Made by a program: the position numbers and the translations under genes
Notes under the pieces: generated by a model
Told to the model about the DNA's origin: nothing
Databases searched by the model: none
What the model saw: the letters and a program-made list of their open reading frames with translations, nothing else
Origin: JBMORL01 sp049322335
GTDB taxonomy: Bacteria > Bacteroidota > Bacteroidia > Flavobacteriales_D > UBA2798
Length of the DNA stretch: 64,000 nucleotides
Assembly: GCA_049322335.1 (NCBI GenBank)
Contig: JBMORL010000022.1
Coordinates: 62,001-126,000, forward strand
Direction of reading: 5' to 3'
Shown here: piece after piece, positions 54,678 to 62,804 of the stretch
Position numbering within the stretch: position 1 is the first letter of the stretch
How the letters are laid out: every line of letters starts with the position of its first letter

Positions 54678-54756
54678 GGTAGCAAAGATGCATCAAAACA
54701 ATAAAAAAACAATCGTTTATCCGGGAAAAACACTATTTTAGTCAAAAAAACATCCT

Positions 54757-55299
54757 ATGAAAAGCCTTCTTTACGTTTTTGTTTCCGTTTTAATTTCCCT
54801 TTCCTGCAGCAGCGACATCAGCAAGAACAAGAGCAACAGCAAGAGTCAATCGGGCCCAGGCCCGGAAAAGCAAAAATTGCCGGAAAAGTTTGAGATAGAA
54901 ATTCTGGAATGGGGCGGCATGGTAAATGGCGATGATCATTGGCTGATCACTCCCGATTCCATTATTTTCACTTCCGCTTATGTTGATCCTGAACTGGATT
55001 CTGCTGTTACTGTGATAAAACGTTTTGCTTTAACAAAAGAACAAGCAAAGAAAATCAGTTCGGCCCTGGCTGAATTAAAACCGGATACTTTTCCCAAAGA
55101 TAATGTCGGCCATTCCGCACCAGATGACCTGAGGGAATTTGATTTTACTGTGACAACAGATGGGGTAAAAAATGAATTCCACATCTATTGCCAGCGAATC
55201 ACCTTAGTTGAAAATCTTGTAACCGCTATAAATGAAATTTTACCTGAAACAGACAGGATTGCTTATAATGAGAGTTATTTTGGGCGTTGCGGGAGGTAA
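54757..55299 (+). CDS. Lipoprotein of unknown function
   Basis: 180 residues; signal peptide with lipobox LISLSCS. A Lys/Asn/Ser linker precedes a domain with WLITPDSIIFTSAYVDP and FALTKEQAKKISSALAEL. Its last 75 bp, coding AYNESYFGRCGR and stop, recur 1.8 kb downstream at 57020-57094. Function unknown. Divergent from the lipoprotein/apbE pair. Confidence 0.7.
   Translation: MKSLLYVFVSVLISLSCSSDISKNKSNSKSQSGPGPEKQKLPEKFEIEILEWGGMVNGDDHWLITPDSIIFTSAYVDPELDSAVTVIKRFALTKEQAKKISSALAELKPDTFPKDNVGHSAPDDLREFDFTVTTDGVKNEFHIYCQRITLVENLVTAINEILPETDRIAYNESYFGRCGR
55224..55298 (+). repeat. 75-bp direct repeat, copy 1 (3' end of lipoprotein gene)
   Basis: 72 of 75 bases match 57020-57094. This copy is the in-frame 3' end of the gene at 54757-55299. 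Confidence 0.9.
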
Positions 55300-55346
55300 T
55301 TATTGAGTGTATTAAATAAAATCGTATTTCAGCTACTACTAAAAAA

Positions 55347-56924
55347 ATGAAAAAACTATTTTGCCTGATTTTACTTTTTTCCCCTGTACAGGTTTTTTGT
55401 CAGATTACTTTTCAAAAAACTTTTGGCGGAACAAATGCTGAATTTTTTTGGTCACTACAACCAACTGATGGAGGATATATCCTGGTTGGAAACACAAGTA
55501 GCTTTGGCCAGGGCGATATTTATTTAATCAAAACAAATGATTACGGTGACACTATTTGGACCAAAACATTTGGCGGAAGTCTTTCTGAATACGGTTTGTC
55601 GGTTTACCCAACCAATGATGGCGGGTATATTATTTCCGGGGGCACTTATAGTTCGGGTGCAGGAAACAGCGATGGTTATCTGGTAAAAACCGACAGTAGC
55701 GGAAATTTTATTTGGTCAAAAACATACGGCAACTTATATAACGAGGACATTAATATTGTCAGGCCAACTTTTGATGGCGGATATATTCTTCTTGGATCTT
55801 CCTCGTCTTTTGGCACATCAACAACGGATTTTGATATTTATCTTATCAAGACCGATTCAAATGGCGACACAATCTGGACCAAAACATTTGGCGGGACAGG
55901 AAGCGACAATGCTTTATACCTTCAACAAGCCAAGGATAGCGGATACGTCATTACCGGTTACACAAATAGTTTTGGGGCGGGACAAGACGATGTTTTTTTA
56001 CTTAAAACTGATACCAACGGAAATTTACTGTTCCTTAAAACTTATGGTGGCGTTGATGGTGATGCCGGCAGTTCTGTTCAACAGACCAAAGATGGTGGAT
56101 ATATTATATCGGGAAAAACTCACAGCTTTGGGGCGTTCTCAAATGATGGAGACGTTTATTTAATTAAAACTGATAGCATTGGAGATGTTGCCTGGACAAA
56201 AACATTTGGAGGAGCTGGTACAGACTGGGGACATTCGGTTCAACAGACCTCTGATGATGGATTTGTGATAGCAGGTGAAACATGGAGTTTTGGAGCCGGA
56301 CAGAATGATGTTTATGTGTTAAAGACCGATAGCAATGGAAACCTGCTTTGGTCAAAAACTTTTGGAGGTAGTTCTTTCGACCACGGACGATCCGTTCATC
56401 AAACCAATGATGCCGGGTTTATTATCGCCTGTAATTCTTCCAGTTTCGGAATGGGGAATTTCGATCTGTATTTAATCAAAACTGATCCCGTTGGCAGTAG
56501 CGGATGCAATGAAAGCAATGCCGCAACAATAACAACTACCCCTGCCGCTCAAACTACAATTCCCGCTGCAAATGTATCTGCAACAAATACTATTTTATCA
56601 GTTCCTGCTATCCTTATCGGTAACGGATGTATAACCTCTTCCCTTTGCGGTAACGTTGGAATGAATGAATGGATCGCCAGTAATCCGTTCCTGATATATC
56701 CAAACCCATTTTCGGAAGTAACTACTTTAAAGACCGATATTTTTTTAAACGATGCGACTCTCAGAGTTTACAATTCTCTCGGGCAGACTGTAAAACAAAT
56801 AAACAACATTTCGGGGCAGACTATCACTTTGCATCGTGAAAACTTACCAGGCGGCTTGTATTCCATTCAACTGATACAGGATAACAAAATAATTACTACA
56901 AACAAATTATTAATCAGCAAATGA
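55347..56924 (+). CDS. Propeller-repeat protein with T9SS type-A sorting domain
   Basis: 525 residues; signal peptide MKKLFCLILLFSPVQVFC. Seven repeats of about 55 residues fill residues 20-390, each with KTFGG, DGGYIL/SG, SFG.G..D.YL.KT and GD..W (e.g. DGGYIISGKTHSFGAFSNDG), so a seven-bladed propeller is likely. A Thr/Ala-rich linker follows, then a sorting domain (FLIYPNPFSE, LPGGLYSIQL). The gene lies between two copies of a 75-bp direct repeat. Confidence 0.85.
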   Translation: MKKLFCLILLFSPVQVFCQITFQKTFGGTNAEFFWSLQPTDGGYILVGNTSSFGQGDIYLIKTNDYGDTIWTKTFGGSLSEYGLSVYPTNDGGYIISGGTYSSGAGNSDGYLVKTDSSGNFIWSKTYGNLYNEDINIVRPTFDGGYILLGSSSSFGTSTTDFDIYLIKTDSNGDTIWTKTFGGTGSDNALYLQQAKDSGYVITGYTNSFGAGQDDVFLLKTDTNGNLLFLKTYGGVDGDAGSSVQQTKDGGYIISGKTHSFGAFSNDGDVYLIKTDSIGDVAWTKTFGGAGTDWGHSVQQTSDDGFVIAGETWSFGAGQNDVYVLKTDSNGNLLWSKTFGGSSFDHGRSVHQTNDAGFIIACNSSSFGMGNFDLYLIKTDPVGSSGCNESNAATITTTPAAQTTIPAANVSATNTILSVPAILIGNGCITSSLCGNVGMNEWIASNPFLIYPNPFSEVTTLKTDIFLNDATLRVYNSLGQTVKQINNISGQTITLHRENLPGGLYSIQLIQDNKIITTNKLLISK

Positions 56925-57019
56925 TAAGACGATAAAAAATACCGAAACGAAGTTCAGAAATATATCAGTCGGTTCTGTCGGAGCCTGATTACTGTTTAAC
57001 CTGCCGATTGGCAGACAAA

Positions 57020-57094
57020 CGCTACAAATAAAATTTTACCTGAAACAGACAGGATTGCTTATAATGAGAGTTATTTTGGGCGTTGCGGGAAGTA
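57020..57094 (+). repeat. 75-bp direct repeat, copy 2
   Basis: Copy of 55224-55298 with three mismatches. It still encodes the last residues of the lipoprotein in one frame but has no gene in front of it. A small dyad CTGCC-GATT-GGCAG lies just upstream at 57001-57014. Confidence 0.9.
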
Positions 57095-57407
57095 GGGAGT
57101 ACAGTGGGCAGTCTTTAGTTGGCAGTCTCCATTTTCCTCCATCCCTTAATAACTCTATTCCTTTTTTTTCAGCAAGCGGAGCAAAGGGCGTGGTAACTGT
57201 GTACATTTAACAAACAAATCTGTAACCCTTTTTTGATGATTTATAGAAATATGGTAAATTTGATCTACCCACCAAAAGGTAAGCAAAGCCAGCCAATTTA
57301 GCTGTATGGTCTTACCAAAGGTTGGACAATAAACAAGTTAGTGGCAACCGTGTGACGACCAGCCTGAGTTCAATATTTAACGACAGTAACAAATAAACAA
57401 ATAAAAT
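57095..57407. other. Intergenic stretch at the left border of the AT-rich region
   Basis: No gene. 57095-57135 repeats the GGCAGTC/GTTGGCAGTC word also seen at 27477. A small dyad GGTAAG...CTTACC lies around 57279-57327. At 57340 the sequence GTTAGTGGCAACCG, followed by GTGTGACGACC, resembles the 3' flank of the element at 62622-62756 (GTTATGCCCAAGCG, then TAGGACGACAG), so an eroded attC-like border is possible. Confidence 0.35.
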
Positions 57408-57764
57408 ATGCTTACAGAAATAAATCCAAAGCTACCAATGCGAGACAAAGCAGTAACGAAAGACTATTACCTGAACAAATTAGGTTTTAAACTTTTTGGT
57501 GACAATGATTATGACGGTTACCTAATGGTTCATAAGGACAATGTGCAAATTCATTTCTTTGAGTTCAAAGACCTTGACCCAAAAGAAAACTACGGACAAG
57601 TTTACATCAGAACAAATGACATTGATAAACTTTACCAAACGCTTTTGGACAACAAAACTTCAATTCACCCAAATGGACATTTAGACTCTAAACCTTGGGG
57701 ACAAAGAGAGTTTGCTTTACTTGACCCAGACAACAACTTATTGACTTTTGGACAAACATTGTAA
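57408..57764 (+). CDS. VOC-family protein (bleomycin-resistance/glyoxalase fold)
   Basis: 118 residues. One VOC domain: KLPMRDKAVTKDYYLNKLGF, IHFFEFKDLDPKENYGQVYI, then WGQREFALLDPDNNLLTFGQ. The length and the double half-module are those of bleomycin-binding proteins, which act as dimers that sequester the drug; the true ligand is unknown. It begins the AT-rich accessory run and is followed 10 bp later by a second VOC gene. Confidence 0.87.
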   Translation: MLTEINPKLPMRDKAVTKDYYLNKLGFKLFGDNDYDGYLMVHKDNVQIHFFEFKDLDPKENYGQVYIRTNDIDKLYQTLLDNKTSIHPNGHLDSKPWGQREFALLDPDNNLLTFGQTL

Positions 57765-57774
57765 CAAATTAATC

Positions 57775-58176
57775 ATGACAATTCAAACAGTTCTAAGTAT
57801 AGAATTTAAAGCAATTCCAACATTTGGTATTTCCGATTATCAAGTTGCTATTAATTTTTACATTGACACACTTAGATTTAAAATTGATTGGGAACATCGT
57901 TTTACCCCGACAGACCCAATTTATATGCAAATATCCAGAAACGGACTTATACTCCATCTTTCTGAAAATAAAAGGTTTGAAAATAAATCAATCACATTTG
58001 TTGAAACAAAACATATTAAAGAATTTCATAAAGAACTAACGGAAATAAATCCGACAATCAATATCCAAGACATTGTTTTTACAAATTGGGGAACAATGCA
58101 ATTAGAAATCGAAGACCCATTTGGAAATTTATTACGGTTTAATGAAAACATCACAGATAATAACGGCAGCCACTAA
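57775..58176 (+). CDS. Second VOC-family protein
   Basis: 133 residues from ATG 57775 (a TTG lies 9 codons earlier). AIPTFGISDYQVAINFYIDT, YMQISRNGLILHLSE and NWGTMQLEIEDPFGNLLRF match glyoxalase superfamily folds. It is only distantly similar to the gene before it. Its last codons (NNGSH and stop) overlap the left end of the TAAC...GTTA inverted-repeat element at 58161. Confidence 0.85.
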   Translation: MTIQTVLSIEFKAIPTFGISDYQVAINFYIDTLRFKIDWEHRFTPTDPIYMQISRNGLILHLSENKRFENKSITFVETKHIKEFHKELTEINPTINIQDIVFTNWGTMQLEIEDPFGNLLRFNENITDNNGSH

Positions 58177-58300
58177 CAGCACCTACAAGAAATTGGCGGT
58201 TCAGTGGTTAAATGAAGCTTTGTGCTACGTATCAAGTTCAGTGGTGGCAGACAGTTTTCGTCTCCGAAATCGCCAACTTCTTGTAGCTGCAAAACGTTAT
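58161..58300 (+). repeat. attC-like inverted-repeat element S1
   Basis: Outer ends TAACGGCAGC and GCTGC-AAAA-CGTTA are complementary. Inner arms 58179-58198 and 58271-58290 (GCACCTACAAGAAATTGGCG against its complement) pair over 18 of 20 bases. The 72-nt loop carries TTCAGTGG twice. It separates the VOC pair from the next gene. Confidence 0.65.
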
Positions 58301-58474
58301 AAGCAAGGCGGACTGACATCTTCCAAAGACAATTTATCGGAAGACAAAAACATTTCGGTTCCAAAAAAAATTGGCTGACTTTCCGACACTCGGGCGACCA
58401 ATCGACCCCAACGCAAGAAGTTTAAATTTTTACCCCACCGCACCTTTTCGGCAAAGCCGTTTTGGCTATCACAC

Positions 58475-58540
58475 ATTGCAGCACTTTTGCAAGCCCACAC
58501 AAGCCACCGCACAACCAAAGGCTCGCAAAAAAGCTGCAAT
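58475..58540 (+). repeat. Hairpin element H1
   Basis: 21-bp arms 58475-58495 and 58520-58540 (ATTGCAGCACTTTTGCAAGCC; 18 of 21 paired) around a 24-nt loop. Core GCACTTTTG/CAAAAAAGC; 3' flank CCTCTGCCCGCTC. Same family as H2 (62373) and H3 (63636). It lies in the 490-bp gap before the gene at 58668. Confidence 0.7.
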
Positions 58541-58667
58541 CCTCTGCCCGCTCTATCATAATAATAATTTTAACATATTGGTATTCAAAAGTTGACAGTA
58601 TAATTAATTTTACTAACTTAGTTTCGTTAATAACTCATTGTTTAATCTATTTTAAAACCAAATTACT

Positions 58668-59417
58668 ATGGAAAATTCAAACTGCTTCCCAGGATCACGT
58701 TACCCTCAATGGCCTTACCCTTGGCCATTTCCGTTCCCTTTCCCGTTTCCAGATCAATTTCCTCCTTATTTATTATCAATTGCTAATACTGGTGGTAGTA
58801 GCCACAATGCCCTTTTGGATGAATACGCAATCGCATTTCCTGCTTTTGATGGTACTCGTGAACAAATGTGGAACGTAATGATTAATGGCACAACACGATT
58901 AACAAAAGAAGTTGGAATCACAGGCGGCTCTTTTCCTTCATTTAAAGTTGCTAATGATTTTGCGACAAAAATTAAAGCAAACCTTGACAAAGTATTGAAC
59001 GAAATGGTCAAATCAGGCGAAATGACACCATTTATTGCAGAACAAACACAAATAATGCTTGCTATAATTAAAGATGCGAGTAGTTTTGAAGTTGCCGATA
59101 GGCGTTTGGCAGCGTTCTCAAATCGAATTTCATTTAGAACGGATATAGCTGTTAACGATAAAATAATTTTAACTTTTGCTGCCTCAACTGCTATGTCTAC
59201 AAATGATTTTTGGAGTGAAGCATTAGTAAATCCTGCAAGCCCTTATCATGATATTGCGATAACTCTTGGTGCTGCAAATTTATTCAAAATAAAAATAGCA
59301 GATCTTATTGGTTTTGTTGTTGGTGCAGTAGTCGGCTCAGGTGGTGGCCCTGTGGGTTCTGTTACAACTGGTATTGCTTTAGGCGGCTTTGCCTCCGAAG
59401 TTTTTGGAGAAAAATAA
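58668..59417 (+). CDS. Unknown protein with aromatic-proline repeat and glycine-rich C-terminal hydrophobic segment
   Basis: 249 residues. After MENSNCFPGSRYPQ comes an alternating stretch of Trp/Tyr/Phe with Pro (WPYPWPFPFPFPFP, residues 15-28). The middle is helical (FATKIKANLDKVLNEMVKSG). The C-terminus is a glycine-rich hydrophobic segment (LIGFVVGAVVGSGGGPVGSV, from about 213) ending GGFASEVFGEK, like glycine-zipper membrane segments. No signal peptide. I know no family. Own terminator at 59435. Confidence 0.7.
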   Translation: MENSNCFPGSRYPQWPYPWPFPFPFPFPDQFPPYLLSIANTGGSSHNALLDEYAIAFPAFDGTREQMWNVMINGTTRLTKEVGITGGSFPSFKVANDFATKIKANLDKVLNEMVKSGEMTPFIAEQTQIMLAIIKDASSFEVADRRLAAFSNRISFRTDIAVNDKIILTFAASTAMSTNDFWSEALVNPASPYHDIAITLGAANLFKIKIADLIGFVVGAVVGSGGGPVGSVTTGIALGGFASEVFGEK

Positions 59418-59434
59418 AATGTTTATTGGATCAT

Positions 59435-59470
59435 AAATGCGGGTTAGCTGTAACTTTCCCGCATTTTTAA
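59435..59470 (+). terminator. Rho-independent terminator
   Basis: AAATGCGGG (59435-59443) pairs with CCCGCATTT (59458-59466), followed by Ts. Ends the transcript of the gene at 58668-59417. Confidence 0.85.
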
Positions 59471-59497
59471 TTTTCTTTAAAATTAAATTCAGGCAGG

Positions 59498-61630
59498 ATG
59501 TTCCGAATAATTTCCTTTTCTAAAAAAAATATTTTGCTGACATTCATTCTTATTTTGTCAGGAGTATCCTTATGTGCGCAAAATAAAAAAAAAGATTCTT
59601 TATGGCAAGTATACAATAATAAAACCCTGCACGATACAATACGGTTAAAAACTTTACACAATATTGCTTGGGAAATTATGTATTCGCTACCAGATTCTGC
59701 GTTTAAAGTTGCCCAACAACAATTAGATTATGCCAGTAACATTGAAAATAAATATTGGCAAGCAGATGCTTTAAAAATAATAGGGGTTTATTATTCCATA
59801 ATTGGAGAACCACAAAAGGCTTTAGAAAATTATAATTATTCACTCGATATTTTCAAACAATTAAACAATAAATCACGGATTGCTGACCTCTATTCGGCTA
59901 TTGGTTATATTTATAATGACTTTTCTGATTATCCACAGGCTCTAAACCATTTTTTTAAGGCAGTAGAAATAAGAAATCTTAATAATGACGAAAAAGGAAA
60001 CGTTGGCGCCTATATTGGTATTGGTAATGTATGTGTGAATCAGGGCGAGTATAAAAAAGCATTAATTTATTATAATAAAAGCTTAAAAATTGCGGAAAGT
60101 ACAAATAATGCAGCAGTTCAAAGTTCTGTCATTAGCAATATAGGTAGTACTTACAATAAAATGGGTGAATATTCCCAAGCCTTGGAATATTTATTAAAAT
60201 CACTCGACCTGCATAAAAAAAATAATCAAAGGAATGGAGAGGCGATAGCTATTTTCAATATTGGTGAAGTTTATTTTAATAAGAAAGATTTTGATACTGC
60301 ACTTAAATATTTTACAGAGTCTGCTCAAATAAGGCAAGAATTAAACGAGATTAGCGGCTTAACTGTAAATTACCTTTATATTGGAATAATTTATACCAAG
60401 ACAAAAAAATATAAAGATGCGGAGAATTATTTGCAGAAGAGTTTGAAGATGGCAAATGATATAGAAGACTTAGAAAGAGTAAGCGAAACTCATTTTTACC
60501 TTTCGGAACTCTACAATATTATTGAAAAACCTTCCTTATCATTAGAACATTATAAGAAATACATTGTGTATAGGGATAGTGTATACAATTCCGAAAACAT
60601 TAAACAAATGGCACATGCAGAAATACAACATGAATTTGACAAAAAGGCAATAATAGCAAAAACTGAACAAGAAAAAAAAGACGTAATTTTACTAAAAGAA
60701 AAACAGCAGCAACAATTAATTATTTACATAACAAGCGGTGGTTTATTGGTTTTTTTACTATTGTCAGTTTTTATTTACAGAGGTTATTCACAAAAGAAAA
60801 AACTAAATTTAAACCTTGCACATAAAAATCAAGAAATTACCGACAGTATTAATTATGCTAAAAGAATACAAGAAGCAATTTTGCCAACAGAGGATGAATT
60901 TAAAACCGCTTTCCCTGATTCATTTATTTTATTTAAACCCAAAGATATTGTAAGTGGAGATTTTTATTGGATTAGTACAAACCCAAAAGTATTTCCATCA
61001 ATAGATAAAGAGCAAGGTAGTAATAGTTGGAGAGTTAAAAACCCTTTGGTAGCAGCGGTTGATTGTACGGGGCATGGTGTTCCTGGTTCTTTAATGAGCA
61101 TGATGGGAAGTTCGCTTTTGAATAAAATTGTTGACACTCATAAAATTTCTAATCCAAATGAAATTCTTAATTTGCTGAGAACTGAAATTATAAACTCCTT
61201 AAAACAACATGGCGAGAACGAAAATAAAGATGGGATGGATATTGCCTTATGTACCGTTTATGATGACAGGATAGAATATGCGGGGGCAAACAATCCAATT
61301 TACGTTATTCGGAAAAACGGTAAATTGGAAGAGATAAAAGCGGATAAAATGCCTGTCGGCTATTCTGGAGTTGAATTGAAACCTTATACCAATCATTCTG
61401 TAAAAATGGAACAAGGCGATAGTTTTTATATTTTTACCGATGGATATGCCGACCAGTTTGGTGGGAAGGACAATAAAAAATTTAAGTACAAGCAGTTTAA
61501 AGATTTGCTCGTTACAATTAATTCCAAATCCATGCAAAGTCAAAAGGAAATACTAAACGAAAAGATAGAAAACTGGAAAGGAACAAATGAGCAAACAGAT
61601 GATATACTGGTTATCGGAATACGGATTTAA
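59498..61630 (+). CDS. TPR sensor with SpoIIE-type PP2C phosphatase domain
   Basis: 710 residues. Signal peptide, eight or so TPRs over 40-370 (AIGYIYNDFSDYPQALNHFF, NIGSTYNKMGEYSQALEYLL), one TM helix (LIIYITSGGLLVFLLLSVFI), a short coil and a SpoIIE phosphatase: INYAKRIQEAILPTEDEF, FKPKDIVSGDFYW, VDCTGHGVPGSLMS, KDGMDIALC and FTDGYADQFGGKD. Same layout as 27528-29561 but with AT-rich codons, so it came separately. It precedes an outer-membrane-like gene by 31 bp. Confidence 0.9.
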   Translation: MFRIISFSKKNILLTFILILSGVSLCAQNKKKDSLWQVYNNKTLHDTIRLKTLHNIAWEIMYSLPDSAFKVAQQQLDYASNIENKYWQADALKIIGVYYSIIGEPQKALENYNYSLDIFKQLNNKSRIADLYSAIGYIYNDFSDYPQALNHFFKAVEIRNLNNDEKGNVGAYIGIGNVCVNQGEYKKALIYYNKSLKIAESTNNAAVQSSVISNIGSTYNKMGEYSQALEYLLKSLDLHKKNNQRNGEAIAIFNIGEVYFNKKDFDTALKYFTESAQIRQELNEISGLTVNYLYIGIIYTKTKKYKDAENYLQKSLKMANDIEDLERVSETHFYLSELYNIIEKPSLSLEHYKKYIVYRDSVYNSENIKQMAHAEIQHEFDKKAIIAKTEQEKKDVILLKEKQQQQLIIYITSGGLLVFLLLSVFIYRGYSQKKKLNLNLAHKNQEITDSINYAKRIQEAILPTEDEFKTAFPDSFILFKPKDIVSGDFYWISTNPKVFPSIDKEQGSNSWRVKNPLVAAVDCTGHGVPGSLMSMMGSSLLNKIVDTHKISNPNEILNLLRTEIINSLKQHGENENKDGMDIALCTVYDDRIEYAGANNPIYVIRKNGKLEEIKADKMPVGYSGVELKPYTNHSVKMEQGDSFYIFTDGYADQFGGKDNKKFKYKQFKDLLVTINSKSMQSQKEILNEKIENWKGTNEQTDDILVIGIRI

Positions 61631-61661
61631 AAATACTTTTCTTTAATTAAAACTTTGTACT

Positions 61662-62351
61662 ATGAAAACATTTTATTTAACAACAGTAATGTTATTGGTT
61701 GGTCTTTTGTCATTCGCACAATCTGACTCAACGAATACAAATAATAAACAATTTCATACATATTATGGGCTTCAAGTCCCCGACATTTCTGAACTAAATT
61801 CGGTTTTTGGGTTATCGAATTACCCTCAGCTAAATTCAAATAATTTTTCGGTTGGCTTGGGAATGGTTAATTTTTCACGAAAGAAAATCGTTTTCCAACA
61901 AGAACTTTTTGTTTATTCCCAATCAAGAAAAAACGATTCTATCACATCCTCAATCAGAAGCATAAGTTTTGGACAATCACTGTTTGGTTATTCCTATGTT
62001 AATAATAAAAACTTCCGAATGTATTCCAGCTTTGGTTTAACCTATATGAGCACAACTGTTAAAGCGATAAAAGAAATACCTTCCTCAACCCAATTTAATC
62101 AATATGCTTCGGCTATTGGTAATCAGCTTGAAATGACATCAAATAATTTTTTGGCAGACATCACTACGCATTTAACCTATTCTATAAAAATGCCCGACAC
62201 TAAAAATCGTCTTATACTTGGCATCAGAGCGGCTTACTATTTACCATTTGAAAATTCAAAATGGACGATGAATAAAACAAAACTTGACAATGGCCCCAAT
62301 ATTAATCCGGGTGGTTATTCATTGAATTTTGTTTTAGGATTTTCATATTAG
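61662..62351 (+). CDS. Probable outer-membrane beta-barrel protein
   Basis: 229 residues; signal peptide MKTFYLTTVMLLVGLLSFAQ. Amphipathic strands with aromatic ends (NNFSVGLGMVNFSRKKIVFQ, FRMYSSFGLTYMSTTV, GYSLNFVLGFSY with a C-terminal Tyr) fit a PorT-like or OmpW-size barrel. It follows the TPR-phosphatase, so both may be one transcript. Function unknown. Confidence 0.68.
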   Translation: MKTFYLTTVMLLVGLLSFAQSDSTNTNNKQFHTYYGLQVPDISELNSVFGLSNYPQLNSNNFSVGLGMVNFSRKKIVFQQELFVYSQSRKNDSITSSIRSISFGQSLFGYSYVNNKNFRMYSSFGLTYMSTTVKAIKEIPSSTQFNQYASAIGNQLEMTSNNFLADITTHLTYSIKMPDTKNRLILGIRAAYYLPFENSKWTMNKTKLDNGPNINPGGYSLNFVLGFSY

Positions 62352-62372
62352 CACATAAATTTCCAAACTCAC

Positions 62373-62441
62373 AATGGCAAGCACATTTGCATTTCGCACA
62401 ATCCTACCGCACGACCAAAAAATGCAAAAGAGCTTGCCATT
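62373..62441 (+). repeat. Hairpin element H2
   Basis: 20-bp arms 62373-62392 and 62422-62441 (AATGGCAAGCACATTTGCAT; 18 of 20 paired), 29-nt loop. Core GCACATTTG/CAAAAGAGC; 3' flank CTCCCACCCGCCTG. It starts 22 bp after the stop of the barrel gene. Confidence 0.7.
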
Positions 62442-62621
62442 CTCCCACCCGCCTGTGTATGCGTGATGAAAAAAAAGAAAAAACTGCCTTCCCTTCTGTA
62501 AAAATTTAAACTGCGACCGCTCAAGCCACCCACAGCAGACCGAAAAAAATGTTCTATAGACAGGCAGGTGCAAATCATATGCTGACATAGCAATAAACAA
62601 CCGTGGACAAAACCGCCCAGC
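62442..62621. other. Non-coding stretch between H2 and S2
   Basis: No gene seen. It contains GTAAAAATTTAAACT near 62498, the exact reverse complement of a 15-mer at about 58425 beside H1. Confidence 0.4.
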
Positions 62622-62756
62622 TTATAACACGGGGCAATTGCGCAATTTGGCGGACGGGGGAATATAAAGTTTTGTATCTTTAAACAACCGTTGGTGGGTA
62701 TAGACACAGTAAGCTCCGAAAGCCAAACTGCGCAAGCCCCGAAACCGTTATGCCCA
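62622..62756 (+). repeat. attC-like inverted-repeat element S2
   Basis: Ends TAAC (62625-62628) and CCGTTA (62745-62750). Arms 62630-62651 and 62722-62741 (CGGGGC-AA-TTGCGCAATTTGGC) pair over 19 of 20 bases with one 2-nt bulge. The same end arrangement as S1: CGTTA is preceded by AAAC and followed by TGCCC. It lies 49 bp before the HEPN-like gene. Confidence 0.65.
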
Positions 62757-62804
62757 AGCGTAGGACGACAGTACAAACGAATACCTGAATGACCAGAAAG
62801 AAAG

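Noticed and set aside
57064..57210. Short peptide starting in the second 75-bp copy
   Set aside because: It is in a shifted frame of duplicated sequence and runs into word repeats; not a gene.
58371..58595. Plus-strand frame spanning H1
   Set aside because: The frame is only open because of hairpin arms; composition is repeat-like, not coding.
62343..62776. Open frames on the minus strand across H2 and S2
   Set aside because: They are produced by the inverted repeats and the GC-richer spacer; no protein family marks and no conserved start.
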